64,000 nt of DNA from Escarpia spicata (GCA_963995525.1 CAXEFP010000001.1:1144201-1208200), one strand, 5' to 3'. Counted from the stretch's first letter, positions 13,292 to 28,100 are shown. The notes: generated by a model from the sequence alone, not told the origin. Program-made: numbers and translations.

Positions 13292-14600
13292 GAGATAAAA
13301 CGGTAACATGCATTCCCATTTGTGGATAATCTAGTTATGTGTGTAGCTTGATATCAGTCTAGCCTTCGTTAATATTTGTAACATGCAAAACATCTATTTG
13401 GGGTAAGACCACATTAAGGATCCGTCCGCTAAAAAAAGTGCACTACAAATACCGTTTTGCTGTGATATGCATAAATTTTGTTCGAACACTTTGACATGGG
13501 ACATGTTTATCTCGTGAGTACTGAATGTACTGCTGGTATAGACAAGATAAAACATCAAATGGGGATGAGTTTTCACACCTATAACTTTCGTAATATATTC
13601 TTGTAACTTACGTGACGGAGATAAAACGGTAACATGCATTCCCATGTGTGGTTAATCTAGTTATGTGTGTAGCTTGATATCAGTCTAGCCTTCGTAAAGA
13701 TTTGTAACATGCAGAACATGCAAAACATCTATTTGGGGTAAGACCACATTAAGGATCCGTCAGCTGAAAAAAGTGCACTACAAATACTGTTTTGCTGTGA
13801 TATGCATAAATTTTGTTCGAACACTTTGACATGGGACATGTTTGTCTCGTGAGTACTGAATATACTGCTGCTTTAGAAAAAATAAAACATCAAATGGGGA
13901 AGAGTTTTCACACCTATAACTTACGTAATATGTTCTTGTAACTTAGGTGACGGAGATAAAACGGTAACATGCATTCCTATTTGTGGTTAATCTAGTTATG
14001 TGTGTAGCTTGATATAAGTCTAGCCTTCGTGAAGATTTGTAACATGCAAAACATCTATTTGGGGTAAGACCACATTTAGGATCCCTCCGCCGAAAAAAGT
14101 GCACTTAAAATACCGTTTTCTGTGATATGCATAAATGTTGTTCGAACACTTTGACATGGGACATGTTTGTCTCGTGAGTACTGAATATACTGCTGCTTTA
14201 GAAAAGATAAAACATCAAATGGGGATGAGTTTTCACACCTATAACTTACGTAATATGTTCTTGTAACTTAAGTGACGGAGATAAAACGGTAACATGCATT
14301 CCCATTTGTGGTTAATCTAGTTATGTGTGTAGCTTGATATAAGTCTAGCCTTCGTGAAGATTTGTAACATGCAAAACATATATTTGGAGTAAGACCACAT
14401 TTACGATCCGTCCGCTGAAAAAATTGCACTACAAATACCGTTTTACTGTGATTTGCATACATTTTGTTCAAACACTTTGACGTGGGACATGTTTATCTCG
14501 TGAATACTGAATGTACTGCTGCTTTTGACAACATAAAACATCAAATGTGTATGAGTTTTCACACCTATAACTTACGTAATATGTTCTTGTAACTTAGGTG
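13292..14600 (+). repeat. Tetramer HOR, copy 2 (about 1310 bp)
   Basis: It matches 11980-13291 with only a few differences seen: CATTCCTATTT near 13973, AACTTAAGTGACGG near 14265, and AAAAAATTGCACTAC near 14420. Similarity at this register ends near 14595, where AACTTAGGTG replaces AACTTACGTG. Confidence 0.85.
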
Positions 14601-17240
14601 ACGGAGATAAAACGGTAACATGCATTCCCATTTGTGGTTAATCTAGTTATGTGTGTAGCTTGATATCAGTCTAGCCTTCGTGAAGATTTGTAACATGCAA
14701 AACATCTATTTGGAGTAAGACCACATTAACGATCCGTCCGCTGAAAAAAGTGCACTACAAATACCGTTTTGCTGTGATATGCATACATTTTGTTCGAACA
14801 CTTTGACATGGGACATGTTTGTCTCGTGAGTACTGAATGTACTGCTGCTTTACACAAGATAAAACATCAAATGGGGATTAGTTTTCACACCTATAACTTA
14901 CGTAATATGTTCTTGTAACTTACGTGACGGAGATAAAACGGTAACATGCATTCCCATGTGTGGTTAATCTAGTTATGTGTGTAGCTTGATATCAGTCTAG
15001 CCTTCGTGAAGATTTGTAACATGCAAAACATCTATTTGGGGTAAGACCACATTTAGGATCCCTCCGCCGAAAAAAGTGCACTTAAAATACCGTTTTCTGT
15101 GATATGCATAAATGTTGTTCGAACACTTTGACATGGGACATGTTTGTCTCGTGAGTACTGAATATACTGCTGCTTTAGAAAAGATAAAACATCAAATGGG
15201 GATGAGTTTTCACACCTATAACTTACGTAATATGTTCTTGTAACTTAGGTGACGGAGATAAAACGGTAACATGCATTCCCATTTGTGGTTAATCTAGTTA
15301 TGTGTGTAGCTTGATATCAGTCTAGCCTTCGTGAAGATTTGTAACATGCAAAACATCTATTTGGGGTAAGACCACATTAAGGATCAGTCCGCTAAAAAAA
15401 GTGCACTACAAATACCGTTTTGCTGTGATATGCATAAATTTTGTTCGAACACTTTGACATGGGACATGTTTGTCTCGTGAGTACTGAATGTACTGCTGCT
15501 ATAGACAAGATAAAACATCAAATGGGGATGAGTTTTCACACCTATAACTTACGTAATATGTTCTTGTAACTTACGTGACGTAGATAAAACGGTAACATGC
15601 ATTCCCATGTGTGGTTAATCTAGTTATGTGTGTAGCTTGATATCAGTCTAGCCTTCGTAAAGATTTGTAACATGCAGAACATGCACAACATCTATTTGGG
15701 GTAAGATCACATTAAGGAACCGTCCGCTGAAAAAAGTGCACTACAAATACTGTTTTGCTGTGATATGCATGAATTTTATTCGAACACTTTGACATGGGAC
15801 ATGTTTGTCTCGTGAGTACTGAATGTACTGCTGCTTTAGACAAGATAAAACATCAAATGGGGATTAGTTTTCACACCTATAACTTACGTAATATATTCTT
15901 GTAACTTACGTGACCTAGATAAAACGGTAACATGCATTCCCATTTGTGGTTAATCTAGTTATGTGTGTAGCTTGATATAAGTCTAGCCTTCGTGAAGATT
16001 TGTAACATGCAGAACATCTATTTGGGGTAAGACCACATTTAGGATCCGTCCGCCGAAAAAAGTGCACTTAAAATACCGTTTTCTGTGATATTCATAAATG
16101 TTGTTTGAACACTTTGACATGGGACATGTTTGTCTCGTGAGTACTGAATGTACTGCTGCTTTAGACAAGATAAAACATCAAATGGGGATGAGTTTTCACA
16201 CCTATAACTTACGTAATATGTTCTTGTAACTTCCGTGACGGAGATAAAACGGTAACATGCATTCCCATTTGTGGTTAATCTAGTTATGTGTGTAGCTTGA
16301 TATTAGTCTAGCCTTCGTGAAGATTTGTAACATGCAAAACATATATTTGGAGTAAGACCACATTTACGATCCGTCCGCTGAAAAAAGTGCACTACAAATA
16401 CCGTTTTGCTGTGATATGCATACATTTTGTTCAAACACTTTGATATGGGACATATTTGTCTCGTGAATAATGAATGTACTGCTGCTTTTGACAAGATAAA
16501 ACATCAAATGGGGATGAGTTTTCACACCTATAACTTACGTAATATGTTCTTGTAACTTACGTGACGGAGATAAAACGGTAACATGCATTCCCATTTGTGG
16601 TTAATCTAGTTATGTGTGTAGCTTGATATCAGTCTCTCCTTCGTGAAGATTTGTAACATGCAAAACATCTATTTGGAGTAAGACCACATTAACGATCCGT
16701 CCGCTGAAAAAAAGTGCACTACAAATACCGTTTTACTGTGATATGCATACATTTTGTTCGAACACTTTGACATGGGACATGTTTGTCTCGTGAGTACTGA
16801 ATGTACTGCTGCTTTACACAAGATAAAACATCAAATGGGGATGAGTTTTCACACCTATAACTTACGTAATATGTTCTTGTAACTTACGTGACGGACATAA
16901 AACGGTAACATGCATTCCCATTTGTGGAAAATCTAGTTGTGTGTGTAGCTTGATATCAGTCTAGCCTTCGTGAAGATTTGTAACATGCAAAACATCTATT
17001 TGGGGTAAGACCACATTAAGGATCCGTCCGCTAAAAAAAGTGCACTACAAATACCGTTTTGCTGTGATATGCATACATTTTGTTCGAACACTTTGACATG
17101 GGACATGTTTGTCTCGTGAGTACTGAATGCACTGCTGCTTTACACAAGATAAAATATCAAATGGGGATGAGTTTTCACACGTATAACTTACGTAATATGT
17201 TCTTGTAACTTACGTGACGGACATAAAACGGTAACATGCA
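14601..17240 (+). repeat. Array 1 segment related to about 8900-12000, two monomers shorter
   Basis: Positions about 14870-16200 match about 8980-10310 at a displacement of 5892 bp, for example GGATCAGTCCGCT at 15382. From about 16250 the match continues with about 11010 onward at 5240 bp. The drop of 652 bp is two monomers. The join falls near 16230, where the variant AACTTCCGTGACGG appears. All sequence is satellite. Confidence 0.75.
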
Positions 17241-18530
17241 TTCCCATTTGTGGATAATCTAGTTATGTGTGTAGCTTGATATCAGTCTAGCCTTCGTTAA
17301 TATTTGTAACATGCAAAACATCTATTTGGGGTAAGACCACATTAAGGATCCGTCCGCTAAAAAAAGTGCACTACAAATACCGTTTTGCTGTGATATGCAT
17401 AAATTTTGTTCGAACACTTTGACATGGGACATGTTTGTCTCGTGAGTACTGAATGTACTGCTGGTATAGACAAGATAAAACATCAAATGGGGATGAGTTT
17501 TCACACCTATAACTTTCGTAATATATTCTTGTAACTTACGTGACGGAGATAAAACGGTAACATGCATTCCCATGTGTGGTTAATCTAGTTATGTGTGTAG
17601 CTTGATATCAGTCTAGCCTTCGTAAAGATTTGTAACATGCAGAACATGCAAAACATCTATTTGGGGTAAGACCACATTAAGGATCCGTCAGCTGAAAAAA
17701 GTGCACTACAAATACTGTTTTGCTGTGATATGCATAAATTTTGTTCGAACACTTTGACATGGGACATGTTTGTCTCGTGAGTACTGAATATACTGCAGCT
17801 TTAGAAAAGATAAAACATCAAATGGGGAAGAGTTTTCACACCTATAACTTACGTAATATGTTCTTGTAACTTAGGTGACGGAGATAAAACGGTAACATGC
17901 ATTCCTATTTGTGGTTAATCTAGTTATGTGTGTAGCTTGATATAAGTCTAGCCTTCGTGAAGATTTGTAACATGCAAAACATCTATTTGGGGTAAGACCA
18001 CATTTAGGATCCCTCCGCCGAAAAAAGTGCACTTAAAATACCGTTTTCTGTGATATGCATAAATGTTGTTCGAACACTTTGACATGGGACATGTTTGTCT
18101 CGTGAGTACTGAATATACTGCTGCTTTAGAAAAGATAAAACATCAAATGGGGATGAGTTTTCACACCTATAACTTACGTAATATGTTCTTGTAACTTAGG
18201 TGACGGAGATAAAACGGTAAATGCATTCCCATTTGTGGTTAATCTAGTTATGTGTGTAGCTTGATATAAGTCTAGCCTTCGTGAAGATTTGTAACATGCA
18301 AAACATATATTTGGAGTAAGACCACATTTACGATCCGTCCGCTGAAAAAAGTGCACTACAAATACCGTTTTCCTGTGATTTGCATACATTTTGTTCAAAC
18401 ACTTTGACGTGGGACATGTTTATCTCGTGAATACTGAATGTACTGCTGCTTTTGACAACATAAAACATCAAATGGGTATGAGTTTTCACACCTATAACTT
18501 ACGTAATATGTTCTTGTAACTTAGGTGACG
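17241..18530 (+). repeat. Array 1 segment related to the tetramer HOR (about 1.29 kb)
   Basis: It matches the second tetramer copy at a displacement of about 3928 bp and shares its private variant CATTCCTATTT (near 17902). A single-base deletion gives ACGGTAAATGCATTCC near 18215, where all other monomers read ACGGTAACATGCATTCC. Confidence 0.75.
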
Positions 18531-19260
18531 GAGATAAAACGGTAACATGCATTCCCATTTGTGGTTAATCTAGTTATGTGTGTAGTTTGATATCAGTCTA
18601 GCCTTCGTGAAGATTTGTAACATGCAAAACATCTATTTGGAGTAAGACCACATTAACGATCCGTCCGCTGACAAAAGTGCACTACAAATACCGTTTTGCT
18701 GTGATATACATACATTTTGTTCGAACACTTTGACATGGGACATGTTTGTCTCGTGAGTACTGAATGTACTGCTGCTTTACACAAGATAAAACATCAAATG
18801 GGGATGAGTTTTCACACGTATAACTTACGTAATATGTTCTTGTAACTTACGTGACGGACATAAAACGGTAACATGCATTCCCATTTGTGGATAATCTAGT
18901 TATGTGTGTAGCTTGATATCAGTCTAGCCTTCGTTAATATTTGTAACATGCAAAACATCTATTTGGGGTAAGACCACATTAAGGATCCGTCCGCTAAAAA
19001 AAGTGCACTACAAATACCGTTTTGCTGTGATATGCATAAATTTTGTTCGAACACTTTGACATGGGACATGTTTGTCTCGTGAGTACTGAATGTACTGCTG
19101 CTATAGACAAGATAAAACATCAAATGGGGATGAGTTTTCACACCTATAACTTCCGTAATATATTCTTGTAACTTACGTGACGGAGATAAAACGGTAACAT
19201 GCATTCCCATGTGTGGTTAATCTAGTTATGTGTGTAGCTTGATATCAGTCTAGCCTTCGT
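18531..19260 (+). repeat. Array 1 monomers, about 2.2 copies
   Basis: Ordinary satellite monomers continue in phase. Variants include GTGTAGTTTGATATC near 18580, CTGACAAAAGTGC near 18667 and GATATACATACATTTTG near 18703. Nothing else is visible. Confidence 0.85.
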
Positions 19261-19921
19261 AAAGATTTGTAACATGCAGAACATGCAAAACATCTATTTG
19301 GGGTAAGACCACATTAAGGATCCGTCCGCTGAAAAAAGTGCACTACAAATACTGTTTTGCTGTGATATGCATAAATTTTGTTCGAACACTTTGACATGGG
19401 ACATGTTTGTCTCGTGAGTACTGAATGTACTGCTGCTTTAGACAAGATAAAACATCAAATGGGGATTAGTTTTCACACCTATAACTTACGTAATATGTTC
19501 TTGTAACTTACGTGACGGAGATAAAACGGTAACATGCATTCCCATATGTGGTTAATCTAGTTATGTGTGTAGCTTGATATCAGTCTAGCCTTCGTGAAGA
19601 TTTGTAACATGCAGAACATCTATTTGGGGTAAGACCACATTTAGGATCCCTCCGCCGAAAAAAGTGCACTTAAAATACCGTTTTGGTGTGATATGCATAC
19701 ATTTTGTTCAAACACTTTGACATGGGACATGTTTGTCTCGTGAATACTGAATGTACTGCTGCTTTTGACAACATAAAACATCAAATGGGTATGAGTTTTC
19801 ACACCTATAACTTACGTAATATGTTCTTGTAACTTAGGTGACGGAGATAAAACGGTAACATACATTCCCATTTGTGGTTAATCTAGTTATGTGTGTAGCT
19901 TGATATCAGTCTAGCCTTCGT
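19261..19921 (+). repeat. Dimer repeat with hybrid monomer, copy 1 (661 bp)
   Basis: A two-monomer unit recurs at +661 bp. Its second monomer is a hybrid: it starts as A2 type (CACTTAAAATACCGTTTT) and then changes to the A3-like form GGTGTGATATGCATACATTT with GTTCAAACAC. Differences from the next copy include CCCATATGTGG and AACATACATTCCC. Confidence 0.85.
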
Positions 19922-20582
19922 AAAGATTTGTAACATGCAGAACATGCAAAACATCTATTTGGGGTAAGACCACATTAAGGATCCGTCCGCTGAAAAAAGT
20001 GCACTACAAATACTGTTTTGCTGTGATATGCATAAATTTTGTTCGAACACTTTGACATGGGACATGTTTGTCTCGTGAGTACTGAATGTACTGCTGCTTT
20101 AGACAAGATAAAACATCAAATGGGGATTAGTTTTCACACCTATAACTTACGTAATATGTTCTTGTAACTTACGTGACGGAGATAAAACGGTAACATGCAT
20201 TCCCATGTGTGGTTAATCTAGTTATGTGTGTAGCTTGATATCAGTCTAGCCTTCGTGAAGATTTGTAACATGCAGAACATCTATTTGGGGTAAGACCACA
20301 TTTAGGATCCCTCCGCCGAAAAAAGTGCACTTAAAATACCGTTTTGGTGTGATATGCATACATTTTGTTCAAACACTTTGACATGGGACATGTTTGTCTC
20401 GTGAATACTGAATGTACTGCTGCTTTTGACAATATAAAACATCAAATGGGTATGAGTTTTCACACCTATAACTTACGTAATATGTTCTTGTAACTTAGGT
20501 GACGGAGATAAAACGGTAACATGCATTCCCATTTGTGGTTAATCTAGTTATGTGTGTAGCTTGATATCAGTCTAGCCTTCGT
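19922..20582 (+). repeat. Dimer repeat with hybrid monomer, copy 2 (661 bp)
   Basis: It matches 19261-19921 closely, including the hybrid A2/A3 monomer near 20331. Its end differs: CGTGAAGATTTG replaces CGTAAAGATTTG. This copy also matches sequence from 23859 at a displacement of 3937 bp. Confidence 0.85.
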
Positions 20583-23500
20583 GAAGATTTGTAACATGCA
20601 AAACATCTATTTGGAGTAAGACCACATTAACGATCCGTCCGCTGAAAAAAGTGCACTACAAATACCGTTTTGCTGTGATATGCATACATTTTGTTCGAAC
20701 ACTTTGACATGGGACATGTTTGTCTCGTGAGTACTGAATGTACTGCTGCTTTACACAAGATAAAACATCAAATGGGGATGAGTTTTCACACGTATAACTT
20801 ACGTAATATGTTCTTGTAACTTACGTGACGGACATAAAACGGTAACATGCATTCCCATTTGTGGATAATCTAGTTATGTGTGTAGCTTGATATCAGTCTA
20901 GCCTTCGTTAATATTTGTAACATGCAAAACATCTATTTGGGGTAAGACCACATTAAGGATCCGTCCGCTAAAAAAAGTGCACTACAAATACCGTTTTGCT
21001 GTGATATGCATAAATTTTTTTCGAACACTTTGACATGGGACATGTTTGTCTCGTGAGTACTGAATGTACTGCTGGTATAGACAAGATAAAACATCAAATG
21101 GGGATGAGTTTTCACACCTATAACTTTCGTAATATATTCTTGTAACTTACGTGACGGAGATAAAACGGTAACATGCGTTCCCATGTGTGGTTAATCTTGT
21201 TATGTGTGTAGCTTGATATCAGTCTAGCCTTCGTAAAGATTTGTAACATGCAGAACATGCAAAACATCTATTTGGGGTAAGACCACATTAAGGATCCGTC
21301 AGCTGAAAAAAGTGCACTACAAATACTGTTTTGCTGTGATATGCATAAATTTTGTTCGAACACTTTGACATGGGACATGTTTGTCTCGTGAGTACTGAAT
21401 ATACTGCAGCTTTAGAAAAGATAAAACATCAAATGGGGAAGAGTTTTCACACCTATAACTTACGTAATATGTTCTTGTAACTTAGGTGACGGAGATAAAA
21501 CGGTAACATGCATTCCCATTTGTGGTTAATCTAGTTATGTGTGTAGCTTGATATAAGTCTAGCCTTCGTGAAGATTTGTAACATGCAAAACATCTATTTG
21601 GGGTAAGACCACATTTAGGATCCCTCCGCCGAAAAAAGTGCACTTAAAATACCGTTTTCTGTGATATGCATTAATGTTGTTCGAAAACTTTGACATGGGA
21701 CATGTTTGTCTCGTGAGTACTGAATATACTGCTGCTTTAGAAAAGATAAAACATCAAATGGGGATCAGTTTTCACACCTATAACTTACGTAATATGTTCT
21801 TGTAACTTAGGTGACGGAGATAAAACGGTAACATGCATTCCCATTTGTGGTTAATCTAGTTATGTGTGTAGCTTGATATAAGTCTAGCCTTCGTGAAGAT
21901 TTGTAACATGCAAAACATATATTTGGAGTAAGACCACATTTACGATCCGTCCGCTGAAAAAAGTGCACTACAAATACCGTTTTGCTGTGATTTGCATACA
22001 TTTTGTTCAAACACTTTGACGTGGGACATGTTTATCTCGTGAATACTGAATGTACTGCTGCTTTTGACAACATAAAACATCAAATGGGTATGAGTTTTCA
22101 CACCTATAACTTACGAAATATGTTCTTGTAACTTAGGTGACGGAGATAAAACGGTAACATGCATTCCCATTTGTGGTTAATCTAGTTATGTGTGTAGCTT
22201 GATATCAGTCTAGCCTTCGTGAAGATTTGTAACATGCAAAACATCTATTTGGAGTAAGACCACATTAACGATCCGTCCGCTGAAAAAAGTGCACTACAAA
22301 TACCGTTTTGCTGTGATATGCATACATTTTGTTCGAACACTTTGACATGGGACATGTTTGTCTCGTGAGTACTGAATGTACTGCTGCTTTACACAAGATA
22401 AAACATCAAATGGGGATGAGTTTTCACACGTATAACTTACGTAATATGTTCTTGTAACTTACGTGACGGACATAAAACGGTAACATGCATTCCCATTTGT
22501 GGATAATCTAGTTATGTGTGTAGCTTGATATCAGTCTAGCCTTCGTTAATATTTGTAACATGCAAAACATCTATTTGGGGTAAGACCACATTAAGGATCC
22601 GTCCGCTAATAAAAAATGCACTACAAATACCGTTTTGCTGTGATATGCATAAATTGTGTTCGATCACTTTGACATGGGACATGTTTGTCTCGTGAGTACT
22701 GAATGTACTGCTGCTATAGACAAGATAAAATATCAAATGGGGATGAGTTTTCACACCTATAACTTCCGTAATATATTCTTGTAACTTACGTGACGGAGAT
22801 AAAACGGTAACATGCATTCCCATGTGGTTAATCTAGTTATGTGTGTAGCTTGATATCAGTCTAGCCTTCGTAAAGATTTGTAACATGCAGAACATGCAAA
22901 ACATCTATTTGGGGTAAGACCACATTAAGGATCCGTCCGCTGAAAAAAGTGCACTACAAATACTGTTTTGCTGTGATATGCATAAATTGTGTTCGAACAC
23001 TTTGATATGGCACATGTTTGTCTCGTGAGTTCTGAATGTACTGCTGCTTTAGACAAGATAAAACATCAAATGGGGATTAGTTTTCACACCTATAACTTAC
23101 GTAATATGTTCTTGTAACTTACGTGACGGAGATAAAACGGTAACATGCATTCCCATGTGTGGTTAATCTAGTTATGTGTGTAGCTTGATATCAGTCTAGC
23201 CTTCGTGAAGATTTGTAACATGCAGAACATCTATTTGGGGTAAGACCACATTTAGGATCCCTCCGCCGAAAAAAGTGCACTTAAAATACCGTTTTCTGTG
23301 ATATGCATAAATGTTGTTCGAACACTTTGACATGGGACATGTTTGTCTCGTGAGTACTGAATGTACTGCTGCTTTACACAAGATAAAACATCAAATGGGG
23401 ATGAGTTTTCACACGTATAACTTACGTAATATGTTCTTGTAACTTACGTGACGGACATAAAACGGTAACATGCATTCCCATTTGTGGATAATCTAGTTAT

Positions 23501-23858
23501 GTGTGTAGCTTGATATCAGTCTAGCCTTCGTTAATATTTGTAACACGCAAAACATCTATTTGGGGTAAGACCACATTAAGGATCCGTCCGCTAAAAAAAA
23601 GTGCACTACAAATACCGTTTTGCTGTGATATGCATAAATTTTGTTCGAACACTTTGACATGGGACATGTTTGTCTCGTGAGTACTGAATGTACTGCTGCT
23701 ATAGACAAGATAAAACATCAAATGGGGATGAGTTTTCACACCTATAACTTCCGTAATATATTCTTGTAACTTACGTGACGGAGATAAAACGGTAACATGC
23801 ATTCCCATGTGTGGTTAATCTAGTTATGTGTGTAGCTTGATATCAGTCTAGCCTTCGT
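20583..23858 (+). repeat. Array 1, mixed monomers (about ten)
   Basis: Satellite monomers continue without interruption. Small local changes include AAATTTTTTTCGAAC near 21012, AACATGCGTTCCC near 21174, CGCTAATAAAAAATGC near 22604, a 2-bp loss giving CCCATGTGGTTAATC near 22821, and AACACGCAAAAC near 23542. Monomers near 22536 and 23521 are similar at a spacing of 985 bp (three monomers). Confidence 0.85.
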
Positions 23859-25130
23859 AAAGATTTGTAACATGCAGAACATGCAAAACATCTATTTGGG
23901 GTAAGACCACATTAAGGATCCGTCCGCTGAAAAAAGTGCACTACAAATACTGTTTTGCTGTGATATGCATAAATTTTGTTCGAACACTTTGACATGGGAC
24001 ATGTTTGTCTCGTGAGTACTGAATGTACTGCTGCTTTAGACAAGATAAAACATCAAATGGGGATTAGTTTTCACACCTATAACTTACGTAATATGTTCTT
24101 GTAACTTACGTGACGGAGATAAAACGGTAACATGCATTCCCATGTGTGGTTAATCTAGTTATGTGTGTAGCTGGATATCAGTCTAGCCTTCGTGAAGATT
24201 TGTAACATGCAGAACATCTATTTGTGGTAAGACCACATTTAGGATCCCTCCGCCGAAAAAAGTGCACTTAAAATACCGTTTTGGTGTGATATGCATACAT
24301 TTTGTTCAAACACTTTGACATGGGACATGTTTGTCTCGTGAATACTGAATGTACTGCTGCTTTTGACAACATAAAACATCAAATGGGTATGAGTTTTCAC
24401 ACCTATAACTTACGTAATATGTTCTTGTAACTTAGGTGACGGAGATAAAACGGTAACATGCATTCCCATTTGTGGTTAATCTAGTTATATGTGTAGCTTG
24501 ATATCAGTCTAGCCTTCGTGAAGATTTGTAACATGCAAAACATCTATTTGGAGTAAGACCACATTAACGATCCGTCCGCTGAAAAAAGTGCACTACAAAT
24601 ACCGTTTTGCTGTGATATGCATACATTTTGTTCGAACACTTTGACATGGGACATGTTTGTCTCGTGAGTACTGAATGTACTGCTGCTTTACACAAGATAA
24701 AACATCAAATGGGGATGAGTTTTCACACGTATAACTTACGTAATATGTTCTTGTAACTTACGTGACGGACATAAAACGGTAACATGCATTCCCATTTGTG
24801 GATAATCTAGTTATGTGTGTAGCTTGATATCAGTCTAGCCTTCGTTAATATTTGTAACATGCAAAACATCTATTTGGGGTAAGACCACATTAAGGATCCG
24901 TCCGCTAAAAAAAGTGCACTACAAATACCGTTTTGCTGTGATATGCATAAATTTTGTTCGAACACTTTGACATGGGACATGTTTGTGTCGTGAGTACTGA
25001 TGGTACTGCTGCTATAGACAAGATAAAACATCAAATGGGGATGAGTTTTCACACCTATAACTTCCGTAATATATTCTTGTAAATTACGTGACGGAGATAA
25101 AACGGTAACATGCATTCCCATGTGTGGTTA
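23859..25130 (+). repeat. Array 1 segment duplicated from about 19922 (displacement 3937 bp)
   Basis: About 23859-24890 is colinear with 19922-20950, twelve monomers away, and contains the third example of the hybrid A2/A3 monomer near 24268. Private changes include GCTGGATATCAG near 24170, TATTTGTGGTAAG near 24219 and GTTTGTGTCGTGAG near 24982. Confidence 0.78.
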
Positions 25131-28100
25131 ATCTAGTTATGTGTGTAGCTTGATATCAGTCTAGCCTTCGTAAAGATTTGTAACATGCAGAACATGCACA
25201 ACATCTATTTGGGGTAAGATCACATTAAGGATCCGTCCGCTGAAAAAAGTGCACTACAAATACAGTTTTGCTGTGATATGCATGAATTTTATTCGAACAC
25301 TTTGACATGGGACATGTTTGTCTCGTGAGTACTGAATGTACTGCTTCTTTAGACAAGATAAAACATCAAATGGGGATTAGTTTTCACGCCTATAACTTAC
25401 GTAATATGTTCTTGTAACTTACGTGACCTAGATAAAACGGTAACATGCATTCCCATTTGTGGTTAATCTAGTTATGTGTGTAGCTTGATATAAGTCTAGC
25501 CTTCGTGAAGATTTGTAACATGCAGAACATCTATTTGGGGTAAGACCACATTTAGGATCCGTCCGCCGAAAAAAGTGCACTTAAAATACCGTTTTCTGTG
25601 ATATTCATAAATGTTGTTTGAACACTTTGACATGGGACATGTTTGTCTCGTGAGTACTGAATGTACTGCTGCTTTAGACAAGATAAAACATCAAATGGGG
25701 ATGAGTTTTCACACCTATAACTTACGTAATATGTTCTTGTAACTTACGTGACGGAGATAAAACGGTAACATGCATTCCCATTTGTGGTTAATCTAGTTAT
25801 GTGTGTAGCTTGATATCAGTCTCTCCTTCGTGAAGATTTGTAACATGCAAAACATCTATTTGGAGTAAGACCACATTAACGATCCGTCCGCTGAAAAAAA
25901 GTGCACTACAAATACCGTTTTACTGTGATATGCATACATTTTGTTCGAACACTTTGACATGGGACATGTTTGTCTCGTGAGTACTGAATGTACTGCTGCT
26001 TTACACAAGATAAAACATCAAATGGGGATGAGGTTTCACACCTATAACTTACGTAATATGTTCTTGTAACTTACGTGACGGACATAAAACGGTAACATGC
26101 ATTCCCATTTGTGGAAAATCTAGTTGTGTGTGTAGCTTGATATCAGTCTAGCCTTCGTGAAGATTTGTAACATGCAAAACATCTATTTGGGGTAAGACCA
26201 CATTAAGGATCCGTCCGCTAAAAAAAGTGCACTACAAATACCGTTTTGCTGTGATATGCATACATTTTGTTCGAACACTTTGACATGGGACATGTTTGTC
26301 TCGTGAGTACTGAATGTACTGCTGCTTTACACAAGATAAAACATCAAATGGGGATGAGTTTTCACACGTATAACTTACGTAATATGTTCTTGTAACTTAC
26401 GTGACGGACATAAAACGGTAACATGCATTCCCATTTGTGGATAATCTAGTTATGTGTGTAGCTTGATATCAGTCTAGCCTTCGTTAATATTTGTAACATG
26501 CAAAACATCTATTTGGGGTAAGACCACATTAAGGATCCGTCCGCTAAAAAAAGTGCACTACAAATACCGTTTTGATGTGATATGCATAAATTTTGTTCGA
26601 ACACTTTGACATGGGACATGTTTGTCTCGTGAGTACTGAATGTACTGCTGCTATAGACAAGATAAAACATCAAATGGGGATGAGTTTTCACACCTATAAC
26701 TTTCGTAATATGTTCTTGTAACTTAAGTGACGGAGATAAAACGGTAACATGCATTCCCATTTGTGGTTAATCTAGTTATGTGTGTAGCTTGATATCAGTC
26801 TAGCCTTCGTGAAGATTTGTAACATGCAAAACATATATTTGGAGTAAGACCACATTTACGATCCGTCCGCTGAAAAAAGTGCACTACAAATACCGTTTTG
26901 CTGTGATATGCATACATTTTGTTCAAACACTTTGACATGGGACATGTTTGTCTCGTGAATAATGAATGTACTGCTGCTTTTGACAAGATAAAACATCAAA
27001 TGGGGATGAGTTTTCACACCTATAACTTATGTAATATGTTCTTGTAACTTACGTGACGGAGATAAAACGGTAACATGCATTCCCATTTGTGGTTAATCTA
27101 GTTATGTGTGTAGCTTGATATCAGTCTCTCCTTCGTGAAGATTTGTAACATGCTAAACATCTATTTGGAGTAAGACCACATTAACGATCCGTCCGCTGAA
27201 AAAAAGTGCACTACAAATACCGTTTTGCTGTGATATGCATACATTTTGTTCGAACACTTTGACATGGGACATGTTTGTCTCGTGAGTACTGAATGTACTG
27301 CTGCTTTACACAAGATAAAACATCAAATGGGGATGAGTTTTCACACCTATAACTTACGTAATATGTTCTTGTAACTTACGTGACGGACATAAAACGGTAA
27401 CATGCATTCCCATTTGTGGAAAATCTAGTTGTGTGTGTAGCTTGATATCAGTCTAGCCTTCGTGAAGATTTGTAACATGCAAAACATCTATTTGGGGTAA
27501 GACCACATTAAGGATCCGTCCGCTAAAAAAAGTGCACTACAAATACCGTTTTGCTGTGATATGCATACATTTTGTTCGAACACTTTGACATGGGACATGT
27601 TTGTCTCGTGAGTACTGAATGTACTGCTGCTTTACACAAGATAAAACATCAAATGGGGATGAGTTTTCACACGTATAACTTACGTAATATGTTCTTGTAA
27701 CTTACGTGACGGACATAAAACGGTAACATGCATTCCCATTTGTGGATAATCTAGTTATGTGTGTAGCTTGATATCAGTCTAGCCTTCGTTAATATTTGTA
27801 ACATGCAAAACATCTATTTGGGGTAAGACCACATTAAGGATCCGTCCGCTAAAAAAACTGCACTACAAATACCGTTTTGCTGTGATATGCATAAATTTTG
27901 TTCGAACACTTTGACATGGGACATGTTTGTCTCGTGAGTACTGAATGTACTGCTGGTATAGACAAGATAAAACATCAAATGGGGATGAGTTTTCACACCT
28001 ATAACTTTCGTAATATATTCTTGTAACTTACGTGACGGAGATAAAACGGTAACATGCATTCCCATGTGTGGTTAATCTAGTTATGTGTGTAGCTTGATAT

